Source: Paenisporosarcina sp. FSL H8-0542
GTDB taxonomy: Bacteria; Bacillota; Bacilli; Bacillales_A; Planococcaceae
Length of the DNA: 64,000 nt
Assembly (NCBI RefSeq): GCF_038632915.1
Contig: NZ_CP152050.1
Coordinates: 1,085,001-1,149,000 of the forward strand
Reading direction: 5' to 3'
Positions 56,366-64,000 of the stretch are shown piece after piece. Every line of letters starts with the position of its first letter. Positions within the stretch are counted from its first letter, which is position 1. A program made the position numbers and the translations under genes. Under the pieces are notes generated by a model, which was given only the letters and a program-made list of their open reading frames with translations, was not told the DNA's origin and searched no databases.

Positions 56366-56402
56366 AAAAAAAGCGATCCCGCAAAATGGGATCGCTTTTG
56401 TC
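56366..56402. terminator. Bidirectional terminator
   Basis: AAAAGCGATCCC-GCAAAAT-GGGATCGCTTTT. Confidence 0.88.
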
Positions 56403-56717
56403 TTATATTTTGATTAATTCAACGACAGTACCTGTACGTGCATCTGCGAAAAATTCGAATTGCTCGATTTCCCCTTCATGCACGCGTGAAATGCCACCTC
56501 TGTAAACATCAGTCGAGATCGCTTGACGTTTGAAAGGTTCTGTCTTCATATAAATCCACGAACCATCAATAGGTCCTTCAGCTTTAAATGATTGTTTGAT
56601 GCCATGCAAAACAAGTTCGGCCGGTTTCGTTGGGTCAATTCGATGGGCAGCTTCGCGAATTAAAAATCCTGCCGCGATACCCGTGGAAAATCCAAGAAGT
56701 AAATCTCTCGTTCTCAT
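56403..56717 (-). CDS. Small PepSY-like protein with N-terminal membrane segment (YtzB-like)
   Basis: 104 residues. N-terminal hydrophobic stretch LLLGFSTGIAAGFLI, then a PepSY-type domain with GIKQSFKAEGPIDGSWIYM and FFADARTGTVVELIKI. Probably anchored outside or at the membrane; function unknown. ATG 56717 has AGGAGG seven bases upstream; the longer frame does not. Confidence 0.75.
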   Translation of the reverse strand: MRTRDLLLGFSTGIAAGFLIREAAHRIDPTKPAELVLHGIKQSFKAEGPIDGSWIYMKTEPFKRQAISTDVYRGGISRVHEGEIEQFEFFADARTGTVVELIKI

Positions 56718-56887
56718 TAAATAACCTCCTAATAAAACCATTTTTTTCAGTGTATCATAATTGAGTCCGCCAAACAGTGTGTAAATCACTCATGCGAATA
56801 ATTCGATTGTCGAAAGAAAAAAGATGGAAATGTTCTGATAAATCGACTACAATATGAAAGACTGTAAGTACTTAGGGGGATAAGACA

Positions 56888-57961
56888 TTGAACTCAGAAA
56901 CACTTCAATTATTTAAAACATTAACTGAACTTCCAGCAGCTCCAGGCAATGAACATGCCATGAGAAAGTTTATGAGAAGCGAACTTGAAAAATACTCTGA
57001 TGAAATTGTCCAAGACCATTTAGGTGGCATCTTTGGATTGAAAAAAGGGGATGACCAAGGTCCTCGTATCATGGTTGCAGGACATATGGATGAAGTCGGC
57101 TTTATGGTGACGCAAATCACAAAAAACGGAATGTTACGATTCCAGCCATTAGGTGGATGGTGGAGCCAGGTTTTACTTGCACAGCGTGTCGAAATTATTA
57201 CAGATAATGGACCAGTTGTAGGAGTCATCGGTTCGATTCCCCCACATTTATTAAGTGATGCTGTACGCAACAAACCAATGGATATTAAAAATATGCTCAT
57301 TGATATTGGTGCGGATGATTTGGAAGATGCCAAAAAAATTGGTATCCGACCTGGTCAGCAAATTGTCCCGGTCTGTGCATTTACGCCAATGGCAAATAAT
57401 AAAAAAATATTAGCGAAAGCATGGGATAACCGATATGGTTGTGGCCTTGCGATTGAATTGCTAAAAGAATTGAAAGATGAAAAATTACCAAACACACTTT
57501 ATTCAGGTGCCAATGTAATGGAAGAAGTGGGTTTAAGAGGAGCACAAACAGCTGCAAGCTTAATCAAACCTGATTTGTTCTTCGCTTTGGATGCGAGTCC
57601 TGCAAATGATATGTCTGGTTCTAAATCAGAATTCGGTCAACTTGGTAAAGGAACATTGCTCCGTATTTTTGACCGCTCCATGATTACACATCGTGGAATG
57701 CGTGAATTTGTATTGGATACTGCTGAAACACACAATATTCCATATCAATATTTCATATCTCAAGGTGGAACTGATGCTGGACGCGTACACATGTCAAATG
57801 AAGGCGTACCGAGTGCAGTTGTAGGGATTTGTTCACGATACATTCATACATCGGGTTCAATTATTCACACGGACGATTATGCAGCGGCAAAAGAATTAAT
57901 TGTGAAATTAGTCCGTTCTGCTGACAAAACAACACTCGATACCATTCGACAAAATGTATAG
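56888..57961 (+). CDS. ytoP: M42 family aminopeptidase (YtoP)
   Basis: 357 residues, dinuclear metal peptidase. Ligands in [12 protein letters not shown] near residue 64, [13 protein letters not shown] near 180, [14 protein letters not shown] near 213, LDASPANDM near 236, and the final His in [17 protein letters not shown] start 56888 with AGGGGGA upstream. Glutamyl/deblocking aminopeptidase activity by family. Confidence 0.9.
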   Translation: MNSETLQLFKTLTELPAAPGNEHAMRKFMRSELEKYSDEIVQDHLGGIFGLKKGDDQGPRIMVAGHMDEVGFMVTQITKNGMLRFQPLGGWWSQVLLAQRVEIITDNGPVVGVIGSIPPHLLSDAVRNKPMDIKNMLIDIGADDLEDAKKIGIRPGQQIVPVCAFTPMANNKKILAKAWDNRYGCGLAIELLKELKDEKLPNTLYSGANVMEEVGLRGAQTAASLIKPDLFFALDASPANDMSGSKSEFGQLGKGTLLRIFDRSMITHRGMREFVLDTAETHNIPYQYFISQGGTDAGRVHMSNEGVPSAVVGICSRYIHTSGSIIHTDDYAAAKELIVKLVRSADKTTLDTIRQNV

Positions 57962-57978
57962 TAAACCAAAATAATAAA

Positions 57979-58006
57979 GAAGTGCCTGAAAAGGCGCTTT
58001 TTTTGT
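57979..58006 (+). terminator. Terminator after ytoP
   Basis: AGTGCCT-GAAA-AGGCGCT followed by TTTTTTT. Confidence 0.8.
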
Positions 58007-58027
58007 GCGGAATTCAAGGAGACTCAT

Positions 58028-58558
58028 ATGAAAATTGCTATTGGAACAAAAAATCAGGCAAAAGTGAACGCAGTAGAAAATATATGTTCTTCATTACTGG
58101 AAAATGTGGATTTCTTTTCAGTTTCTGTACCCTCGAATGTTTCGGATCAACCAATTGGAGACGAAGAAACTTTACTCGGTGCAAAAAACCGAGCATGGTT
58201 AGCTTTCAAGGAATCCCAAGCGGAAATTTCTTTCGGACTCGAGGGAGGAGTGAAAGAGATAAATGGTCAACTGTTTGTTTGCAACTGGGGTGTACTGCAT
58301 ACGAAAACAGGTCAGCAATTTATCGCTGGAGGCGCCCAGATTCCTTTGCCTGCAGAAGTGGCGGAACCCATCCGAATTGGGGAAGAGCTTGGACCTGTAA
58401 TGGAATCCTACACAAAACAAGTGGGAATACGACATAAAGAAGGAGCCGTAGGTGTGTTCACAAACGGACTTGTCAATCGCAGTGTGATGTTTGAACACAT
58501 TGTCAAACTATTGATAGGTCAATACTTGTATGCCAATCCTACGCAAAAAACGACTTAA
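58028..58558 (+). CDS. DUF84 / NTPase I-T family (inosine/xanthosine triphosphatase-like)
   Basis: 176 residues. N-terminal IAIGTKNQAKVNAVENI, then PSNVSDQPIGDEETLLGAKN and GLEGGVKEINGQLFVCNW, the YjjX/DUF84 pattern. Likely hydrolyses non-canonical purine nucleoside triphosphates. SD AAGGAGA. No related gene next to it. Confidence 0.85.
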   Translation: MKIAIGTKNQAKVNAVENICSSLLENVDFFSVSVPSNVSDQPIGDEETLLGAKNRAWLAFKESQAEISFGLEGGVKEINGQLFVCNWGVLHTKTGQQFIAGGAQIPLPAEVAEPIRIGEELGPVMESYTKQVGIRHKEGAVGVFTNGLVNRSVMFEHIVKLLIGQYLYANPTQKTT

Positions 58559-58623
58559 GTTGCAACGATATGGGAACCATATTAAAATAGAACATAGTGC
58601 TTTCTTAGATAGGAGGGAAAAAC

Positions 58624-59142
58624 ATGAGACGAAAATGGATGCGAATTGCGATCGCACCTTTCTTATTAGTAACTTTAGTTGCTTGTTCTGCAACTCCTGA
58701 AGAACAAATGGGAGAAGGAATAAATGCTGCAAAAGAAGCTTTTCAAAATGAATCAGCTGAGCCGAATGAACAAATTGAAAATGTTGAATTATTTGTTCCA
58801 AAAGGCTTTTCTATAGAGGAAGATTCGGACGAAACGAACATCGTCATGAAGGATAACGACGAATCGTATGTGTTGTTTGTAAACCCGAATGAACAACAAG
58901 ATAGTCATTTATTTTATGATTTATTACAAGCTGAGAAAAAAGATGACATTAAAGCTCAAGAGACTTTTGAGCAAAATGGTCGCTTTGGTTTCATCGCTGT
59001 TTTACCATCAGGTGAGGAACAATACGAAATTATGGCAAGTATCGGTGGCGTGAAACTAACGACCATTTCGGATAAAGCTAACATTTCGGAGAACATGGAG
59101 CAAATGATGGAAATTGTTCGTTCTGTAAAAATTGATTCATAA
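58624..59142 (+). CDS. Predicted lipoprotein of unknown function
   Basis: 172 residues. Signal peptide with lipobox LVAC (cysteine near residue 21), then an acidic linker (AEPNEQIENVE) and a beta-rich domain (SYVLFVNPNEQQDSHLFYDL). No family recognised. SD AGGAGGG. It precedes ytpP by 13 bases, so the two are probably one transcript. Confidence 0.85.
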   Translation: MRRKWMRIAIAPFLLVTLVACSATPEEQMGEGINAAKEAFQNESAEPNEQIENVELFVPKGFSIEEDSDETNIVMKDNDESYVLFVNPNEQQDSHLFYDLLQAEKKDDIKAQETFEQNGRFGFIAVLPSGEEQYEIMASIGGVKLTTISDKANISENMEQMMEIVRSVKIDS

Positions 59143-59155
59143 AGGAGGAATTCAA

Positions 59156-59470
59156 ATGAGAGATTTACAATCTGTTGAAGAATTCCAAGCTCTGAAATTA
59201 ACGGAAGATGTAGTGTTTCTATTTACGGCTGGCTGGTGTCCGGATTGTCATTTTATTGACCCTTTCATGCCAGAGGTTGAAGAGAAGTTTGAAATCTTCA
59301 CATTTGTATCTGTTAACCGGGATCAATTTATTGATTTGTGTGCAGAACAAGAGATATATGGAATTCCAAGTTTCTTAGTCTTTAGAAACGGACTGGAAGC
59401 AGGGCGTTTTGTCAGCAAAGACCGTAAAACTAAGGAAGAAATAGAACAATTCCTAACAGAACTTCTTTAG
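59156..59470 (+). CDS. ytpP: Thioredoxin-like protein YtpP
   Basis: 104 residues. Thioredoxin fold with active site TAGWCPDCHFIDP (CPDC instead of CGPC) and the cis-proline segment YGIPSFLVFRNG. ATG 59156 with AAAGGAGG upstream. Conserved with ytpQ and ytpR. Confidence 0.92.
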   Translation: MRDLQSVEEFQALKLTEDVVFLFTAGWCPDCHFIDPFMPEVEEKFEIFTFVSVNRDQFIDLCAEQEIYGIPSFLVFRNGLEAGRFVSKDRKTKEEIEQFLTELL

Positions 59471-59488
59471 AATGTTCCAATATTATGA

Positions 59489-59526
59489 GAGCGGTTCCGC
59501 CCAAATGGTAGGAACCGCTTCCTTTT
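59489..59526 (+). terminator. Terminator-like hairpin between ytpP and ytpQ
   Basis: AGCGGTTCC...GGAACCGCT followed by TCCTTTTG. It interrupts the ytpPQR block. Confidence 0.75.
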
Positions 59527-59543
59527 GTAAAGGATGTGAAATT

Positions 59544-60359
59544 TTGAAACCAGAACAATTAGTTGAACGATTAAAGCAAGAACTACCGAATCCTTCATTC
59601 ACGTGGCAACATGATAAAAAAACTGATCGAATGCGTCTGAATCATACTGGGTTGAATAAAGGTATGGAAATTTCATTGCCAGAAATTTTGGCTAAATATG
59701 AAATGAAAAAAGATCTGGCAATCCAAGAGGTTGTCTATACCATTAGCCAGACTTTCGAGGCGATGGAACAGGAAACCAAAGGCTTGACCAAATCAACATC
59801 ACATATATATCCTGTTATCCGTTCAACTTCATTCCCTTTGAAATCGAATGAAGGACATGCATTCGTTGTTACTGATCATACAGCGGAAACACGAATCTAT
59901 TATGCACTGGATTTGGGGAACACGTATCGATTGCTCGATGAACAAATGATGAGTCAGTTAAATATCACAGATTCAGAGATGAAAGAAGCTGCGCGTTTCC
60001 AAGTCAGAAAACTATCAACCGACATGAAAGAAGACCATGTGGCAGGTAATATATTTTACTTTGTCAATGCGAACGATGGATATGACGCCAGTCGTATTTT
60101 AAATGAACAATTTTTGAAAGATATGCAAACGAAAATTACAGGAGATATGACATTGTCAGTTCCTCATCAAGATGTGTTAATCATCGGAGATATTCGAAAC
60201 GAAGCAGGTTATGATGTACTTGCCCAGTTAACCATGCATTTCTTTACAGTAGGTAAAGTGCCAATCACATCTTTATCTTTCATTTACGAAGACGGGGAAT
60301 TGGAACCGATCTTTATTATGGCCAAAAATCGCGTACAAAAGGAGAACAATGACAAATGA
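59544..60359 (+). CDS. ytpQ: DUF1444 protein YtpQ
   Basis: 271 residues from the chosen TTG start. The family blocks [51 protein letters not shown] and [19 protein letters not shown] match B. subtilis YtpQ well. A longer frame from 59472 would run through the terminator hairpin, so TTG 59544 with AAAGGATG upstream is preferred. Function unknown. Overlaps ytpR by ATGA. Confidence 0.88.
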   Translation: MKPEQLVERLKQELPNPSFTWQHDKKTDRMRLNHTGLNKGMEISLPEILAKYEMKKDLAIQEVVYTISQTFEAMEQETKGLTKSTSHIYPVIRSTSFPLKSNEGHAFVVTDHTAETRIYYALDLGNTYRLLDEQMMSQLNITDSEMKEAARFQVRKLSTDMKEDHVAGNIFYFVNANDGYDASRILNEQFLKDMQTKITGDMTLSVPHQDVLIIGDIRNEAGYDVLAQLTMHFFTVGKVPITSLSFIYEDGELEPIFIMAKNRVQKENNDK

Positions 60360-60961
60360 ATATTTTTTACAATACAAAGGGTGTCGGAGATGTGCTTTTA
60401 GTACAACTGGTCACACATACATTTGAAGAAGTGATAACTGAAACAACAGGTGACATTACGTTAATCAAAGATGCAGAGACAGGCAAAGTTGGGGCATTTA
60501 ATGTATTTAACTCGAGTAAATATCTTCAATTGACTGAGCAAGGCTCCGTTGAAGTAACAAAAGAAATCGTGGAATCTTTACAACAACTGCTGATCAATCA
60601 TGATTTTGACTTGAAATTAGAGGTCGACTTTTCGCCTAAATTTGTAGTTGGCTATGTTTCTTCTAAAGAAAAACATCCAAATGCTGATAAATTAAATGTT
60701 TGCCAAGTTGAAGTGGGCGAAGAAACGCTTCAAATTGTATGTGGAGCCCCGAATGTGGAAGCGGGCCAAAAAGTAGTAGTAGCAAAGGTTGGCGCTGTGA
60801 TGCCAAGTGGTCTAATGATCAAAGATGCAGAATTACGTGGCGTTGCATCGAGTGGTATGATTTGTTCGGCGAAAGAATTGGCTTTACCAGATGCACCTAC
60901 CGAAAAAGGGATTTTAGTATTAGAAGACACTGCTGAAATAGGATCAGCTTTCCAAGCATAA
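60356..60961 (+). CDS. ytpR: tRNA-binding-domain protein YtpR
   Basis: 201 residues. N-terminal domain of about 90 residues, then an EMAP/Arc1p-type OB fold: [40 protein letters not shown], and [14 protein letters not shown], as in the N-terminus of the PheRS beta subunit. Coupled to ytpQ by an ATGA overlap. Its role is not clear. Confidence 0.92.
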   Translation: MNIFYNTKGVGDVLLVQLVTHTFEEVITETTGDITLIKDAETGKVGAFNVFNSSKYLQLTEQGSVEVTKEIVESLQQLLINHDFDLKLEVDFSPKFVVGYVSSKEKHPNADKLNVCQVEVGEETLQIVCGAPNVEAGQKVVVAKVGAVMPSGLMIKDAELRGVASSGMICSAKELALPDAPTEKGILVLEDTAEIGSAFQA

Positions 60962-60969
60962 ACTAGGTA

Positions 60970-61012
60970 AAACTCTGTGTACTCAAGGATTTTGATGCGC
61001 AGAGTTTTTTTA
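60970..61012 (+). terminator. Terminator of ytpQR
   Basis: ACTCTG...GCAGAGT followed by seven T, with a loose loop. Confidence 0.75.
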
Positions 61013-61076
61013 AGCCGTTTGATTTGACTTACAAACCTGCTAAAATGGAAGCATTGACACGAAAAGAGGGTTTGTA

Positions 61077-63596
61077 TTGAATTGGTTGACCAAAACATTA
61101 AAAAAAGTATTTTCAGAAGAATCAATAGAAAAAGAAGAAGTAATATTAATAGAAGAAATTGAGCAGACTACATACAGAGAGACCAAAACACCTTTCCGAT
61201 TCCCTTTAATCAGCGATGATGAGAAAGATCGTTCAGAAGATGCTGATTTAGATGATGGAGAAAAGGAAGAAGAATATCAACCTTTATATATGCATAAACA
61301 ATGGCAACAGAAGCGACAAAACACAGTTGTCCATCAAGCGACAAAACCAAGAGTAGAGCACTCAAGTATTCCGAGTCCAAGAGATAGCTTTTCGACCACA
61401 AGAGAAAGCTTCCAAGAAGTAAAGCCAAGAATAACAAAAGTGCCTGTTCAGTCGAAGCCGTTTGTTCCTTCAGAAGTTCCATCCCCTATTCATGGTTTCA
61501 ATCGCCCAAAAATATCTCCGATTGATGATCTATTAGCCAAAAAGAACATGGGTGAAATGAATAAAGAAACAGCGGCTTCCATTATCGAAGAAAGTGAATC
61601 ACCGACGATTAAGCCATCTGGAACCATCATCAAACAAAGCGAACTGGAAATGAAAAAGCATCAACCTATCACAGAAAAAGAGATAGTTCGGGAAACACCT
61701 TTCCGTTCGAAAATATCTCCTTTTGATGAGTTGTTGGCTAAAAAGAATGAGATAAAAGTCGTTGAACAAGAGGCGAGTGTATTTGTTGAAGTTAAACCGA
61801 CTGAAACAAACATTTCCAAGCAATTAGAATCTGAAATGCTCGAACAATCAGCCACAATACAAAAAGAAGTTGTAAATGAGTCCCATGTAAAGGTTGAAGA
61901 ACAGTTGGATGTAGAGATGCCATCGGCTATTGATGAGCAAGTAACCGACATCCCATTAACAGAAAAGAAAAAGAAATCTTTGCCTTTTAATGTGATGATG
62001 CTTAATTCTGATAAGGCAAAATATCAGCAAGCCACAACACGAACAAATATGATACCTACTATAATGCCAAAACAAGAGATTCCTAGTAAACCAATCGAAC
62101 AACAGCCAGTGGATGCTCCTGTTGAAAGGTCGACTGGTCAGGACCAACAACTTGATCATGCAGTTGTGGAAGATAGTCAGCCTGGCTATATTTTCCCGAG
62201 AGAGAGATATTTAGTACCACCTGAGCAAAAGACGCAAGATAACGAGTGGATGAGCATGCAAGCTGCTCGATTAATCGAATCCTTGTCTTATTTCCAAGTT
62301 AAAGCGGAAATTGTAAGCATGGTTCAAGGTCCTGCTGTCACACAATTTGAAATGACAGTCGGTCAAGGGACGAAAGTAAGCAAAATTCGTAATCTGGCGG
62401 ATGATTTGAAATTGGCACTTGCTGCGAAAGACATTCGGATACAGGCACCGATTCCTGGGAAAAGTTCGATTGGAATTGAAATTCCAAACCAAACGTCCCG
62501 TCCTGTCCGTCTATCGGAAGTTGTCGGGAGTTCAAACTTCACGGATTCTGACTCACCGCTAGAAGCAGCTCTCGGATTAGATTTGACTGGGACACCTATT
62601 ACCATTGATTTGCGTAAAATGCCACATGGCTTAATTGCGGGAGCAACGGGATCAGGTAAGTCAGTTTGTATTAATTCTTTATTAATCAGCTTATTATATA
62701 AAGCCACGCCGAAAGAATTAAATTTACTCCTGATTGATCCGAAAATGGTAGAACTGGCACCCTTCAATCATATCCCTCATCTCGTCAGTCCCGTCATTAC
62801 TGACGTTAAGGCTGCAACTGCTGCACTAAAATGGGCAGTAGAAGAAATGGAACGCCGTTATCAGCTGTTTGCTCATACAGGGGTAAGGGATATCACGCGT
62901 TATAATGCAATGGCAGAAGAGAAAAGACAATTTGCACAAAAAATGCCTTATTTGTTGATTGTTATTGATGAATTGGCAGACTTAATGATGATGGCACCTA
63001 CGGAAGTGGAAGAATCCATTTGTCGGATTGCCCAAAAAGCACGTGCTTGCGGGATTCATTTAGTGGTCGCTACACAACGTCCGTCTGTAGATGTCATAAC
63101 AGGACTGATTAAAGCAAATATCCCGACTCGTATCGCATTTTCAGTATCCTCACAAATAGATTCGCGCACGATTTTGGATGTCCAAGGTGCTGAAAGGTTA
63201 CTCGGACGAGGCGACATGCTCTACCTCGGCAATGGTATGTCTGCGCCAATCCGTATACAAGGGACCTATGTAACGGATGAAGAGATGGAAGAAATTATTG
63301 AACACGCACGTAGTCAAGGAGAACCATCATATTTATTTGAGCAAGAGGAATTGGTACGTCGTCTGGAAGTGGCAGAAGATCAGGATGAGTTATTTGAAGA
63401 AGCGTGCCGATTTATTTTGGAACAAGGTTCTGCTTCAACTTCACTGCTTCAACGTAAGTTTCATATAGGCTACAACCGTGCAGCAAGACTTGTTGACTTA
63501 ATGGAACAGCATGGATATGTTTCGGAATCAAGAGGAAGTAAAGCACGGGAAGTTTTCATTACAGAAAATGATTTACAGCTTCTCTTCAATGATTGA
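61077..63596 (+). CDS. sftA: DNA translocase SftA (FtsK/SpoIIIE family)
   Basis: 839 residues. Soluble FtsK-like motor that helps clear the chromosome from the division septum. No N-terminal membrane segments, which separates it from SpoIIIE. The first ~370 residues form an acidic, low-complexity linker containing two copies of KISP-(I/F)-D-(D/E)-LLAKKN. Motor: Walker A GATGSGKSVCIN near 524, Walker B LLIVIDELADLMMM near 620, then a C-terminal winged-helix gamma domain (SASTSLLQRKFHIGYNRAAR). TTG start 61077 with AAAGAGGG upstream. Confidence 0.93.
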   Translation: MNWLTKTLKKVFSEESIEKEEVILIEEIEQTTYRETKTPFRFPLISDDEKDRSEDADLDDGEKEEEYQPLYMHKQWQQKRQNTVVHQATKPRVEHSSIPSPRDSFSTTRESFQEVKPRITKVPVQSKPFVPSEVPSPIHGFNRPKISPIDDLLAKKNMGEMNKETAASIIEESESPTIKPSGTIIKQSELEMKKHQPITEKEIVRETPFRSKISPFDELLAKKNEIKVVEQEASVFVEVKPTETNISKQLESEMLEQSATIQKEVVNESHVKVEEQLDVEMPSAIDEQVTDIPLTEKKKKSLPFNVMMLNSDKAKYQQATTRTNMIPTIMPKQEIPSKPIEQQPVDAPVERSTGQDQQLDHAVVEDSQPGYIFPRERYLVPPEQKTQDNEWMSMQAARLIESLSYFQVKAEIVSMVQGPAVTQFEMTVGQGTKVSKIRNLADDLKLALAAKDIRIQAPIPGKSSIGIEIPNQTSRPVRLSEVVGSSNFTDSDSPLEAALGLDLTGTPITIDLRKMPHGLIAGATGSGKSVCINSLLISLLYKATPKELNLLLIDPKMVELAPFNHIPHLVSPVITDVKAATAALKWAVEEMERRYQLFAHTGVRDITRYNAMAEEKRQFAQKMPYLLIVIDELADLMMMAPTEVEESICRIAQKARACGIHLVVATQRPSVDVITGLIKANIPTRIAFSVSSQIDSRTILDVQGAERLLGRGDMLYLGNGMSAPIRIQGTYVTDEEMEEIIEHARSQGEPSYLFEQEELVRRLEVAEDQDELFEEACRFILEQGSASTSLLQRKFHIGYNRAARLVDLMEQHGYVSESRGSKAREVFITENDLQLLFND

Positions 63597-63740
63597 CAAT
63601 GGAATTGAGAATAACCCCAGCCAGGTCTATATAATTGTGGGAAAAATCGTTCATTTCTAGGCAAGATTAAATGATGATATAATGGGGTAAGGAATTATTG
63701 ATAATAAAGTACGGGCACCTTTCCCAGGAGGTTTATACAA

Positions 63741-64000
63741 ATGACAGTGTTTCATTTTACAGGAATTAAAGGGTCTGGCATGAGTTCACTTGCACAAATT
63801 TTGCACGATGCAGGGAACCAGGTTCAGGGCTCTGATATAGAGAAACATTTCTTCACTGAAGATCCACTACGAGAACGTGACATCAAAATCTTGCCATTTA
63901 ACGCAGATAATATTGAAAAAGGCATGACCGTAATTGCGGGGAATGCATTTAAAGACAATCATGAAGAACTGATTCGTGCTAACGAATTAGGAATCGATGT
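63741..64000 (+). CDS. murC: UDP-N-acetylmuramate--L-alanine ligase, 5' part
   Basis: First 86 codons, cut by the window edge. N-terminal [20 protein letters not shown] is the UDP-binding glycine loop of MurC, followed by [19 protein letters not shown]. Follows sftA as in B. subtilis. Confidence 0.93.
   Translation, partial: MTVFHFTGIKGSGMSSLAQILHDAGNQVQGSDIEKHFFTEDPLRERDIKILPFNADNIEKGMTVIAGNAFKDNHEELIRANELGID

Noticed and set aside
57982-58437. 151-codon frame overlapping the DUF84 gene
   Set aside because: Shadow of the real gene at 58028-58558 in another frame.

Overview
The window is a chromosomal segment of a low-to-moderate GC Gram-positive bacterium of the order Bacillales. Family Planococcaceae (Sporosarcina, Paenisporosarcina, Psychrobacillus or similar) fits best. 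The reasons are the near-colinearity with the Bacillus subtilis men/ytk/ytm/ytp/ytq/ytg/ytl region, strong AGGAGG ribosome binding sites, SAM and T-box leaders, and a trnB-type tRNA operon. I cannot fix the genus from sequence alone.

Layout. (1) 1-7421: the 3' part of a 23S rRNA gene, a 5S gene and 20 tRNA genes, followed by a truncated, inverted menA remnant. A second, tandem copy of 5S plus the same 20 tRNAs follows and ends at the intact menA. The second copy has no 16S/23S in front of it. It carries a good sigma-A promoter with A/T tracts instead. (2) 7569-15988: menaquinone genes, menA on the minus strand and menF-menD-menH-menB-menE-menC on the plus strand. (3) 16028-21263: a zinc-binding lipoprotein gene with a Zur-like operator, yidD with a small coupled membrane-protein gene, dps, a gene-free stretch with structured repeats, then ytkD, ytmA and two tandem paralogues of unknown function. 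(4) 21304-26184: pckA, a SAM riboswitch and metK, ytoA, and a ytpA homologue that lacks its catalytic serine. (5) 26570-34674: an AGCS symporter, a malic-enzyme-like relic, a YtcJ-type amidohydrolase, a type III polyketide synthase/methyltransferase pair, the tRNA-modification pair ytqA-mnmM, and an MFS exporter. (6) 34931-40071: a 3-hydroxybutyrate/ketone-body catabolic cluster with a PAS-AAA+-Fis regulator that lacks the GAFTGA loop and a promoter region rich in palindromes. (7) 40075-48895: a Leu T-box and leuS (with a structured repeat inserted between leader and gene), a coupled 55-residue membrane protein, a VOC protein, an aldolase-like PLP enzyme, a flavoprotein, a MurJ-type flippase and a pseudouridine synthase. 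(8) 48939-64000: ytzE, a PurR-type operator, pepV, dat, thpR, a lipid kinase, trmB, ytnP, an orphan propeller-like gene, a PepSY-like gene, an M42 peptidase, a DUF84 NTPase, a lipoprotein, ytpP-ytpQ-ytpR, sftA and the start of murC.

Most of the window is ordinary conserved core genome. The points most worth a second look are the tandem 5S-tRNA duplication that acquired its own promoter (with compensatory base-pair changes between copies), the GAFTGA-less activator next to a set of TCCGA-type palindromes and a sigma-A/cre promoter, three members of a highly structured interspersed repeat (one inside the leuS leader), the serine-less YtpA, and a PurR operator at the place where B. subtilis has pbuO.
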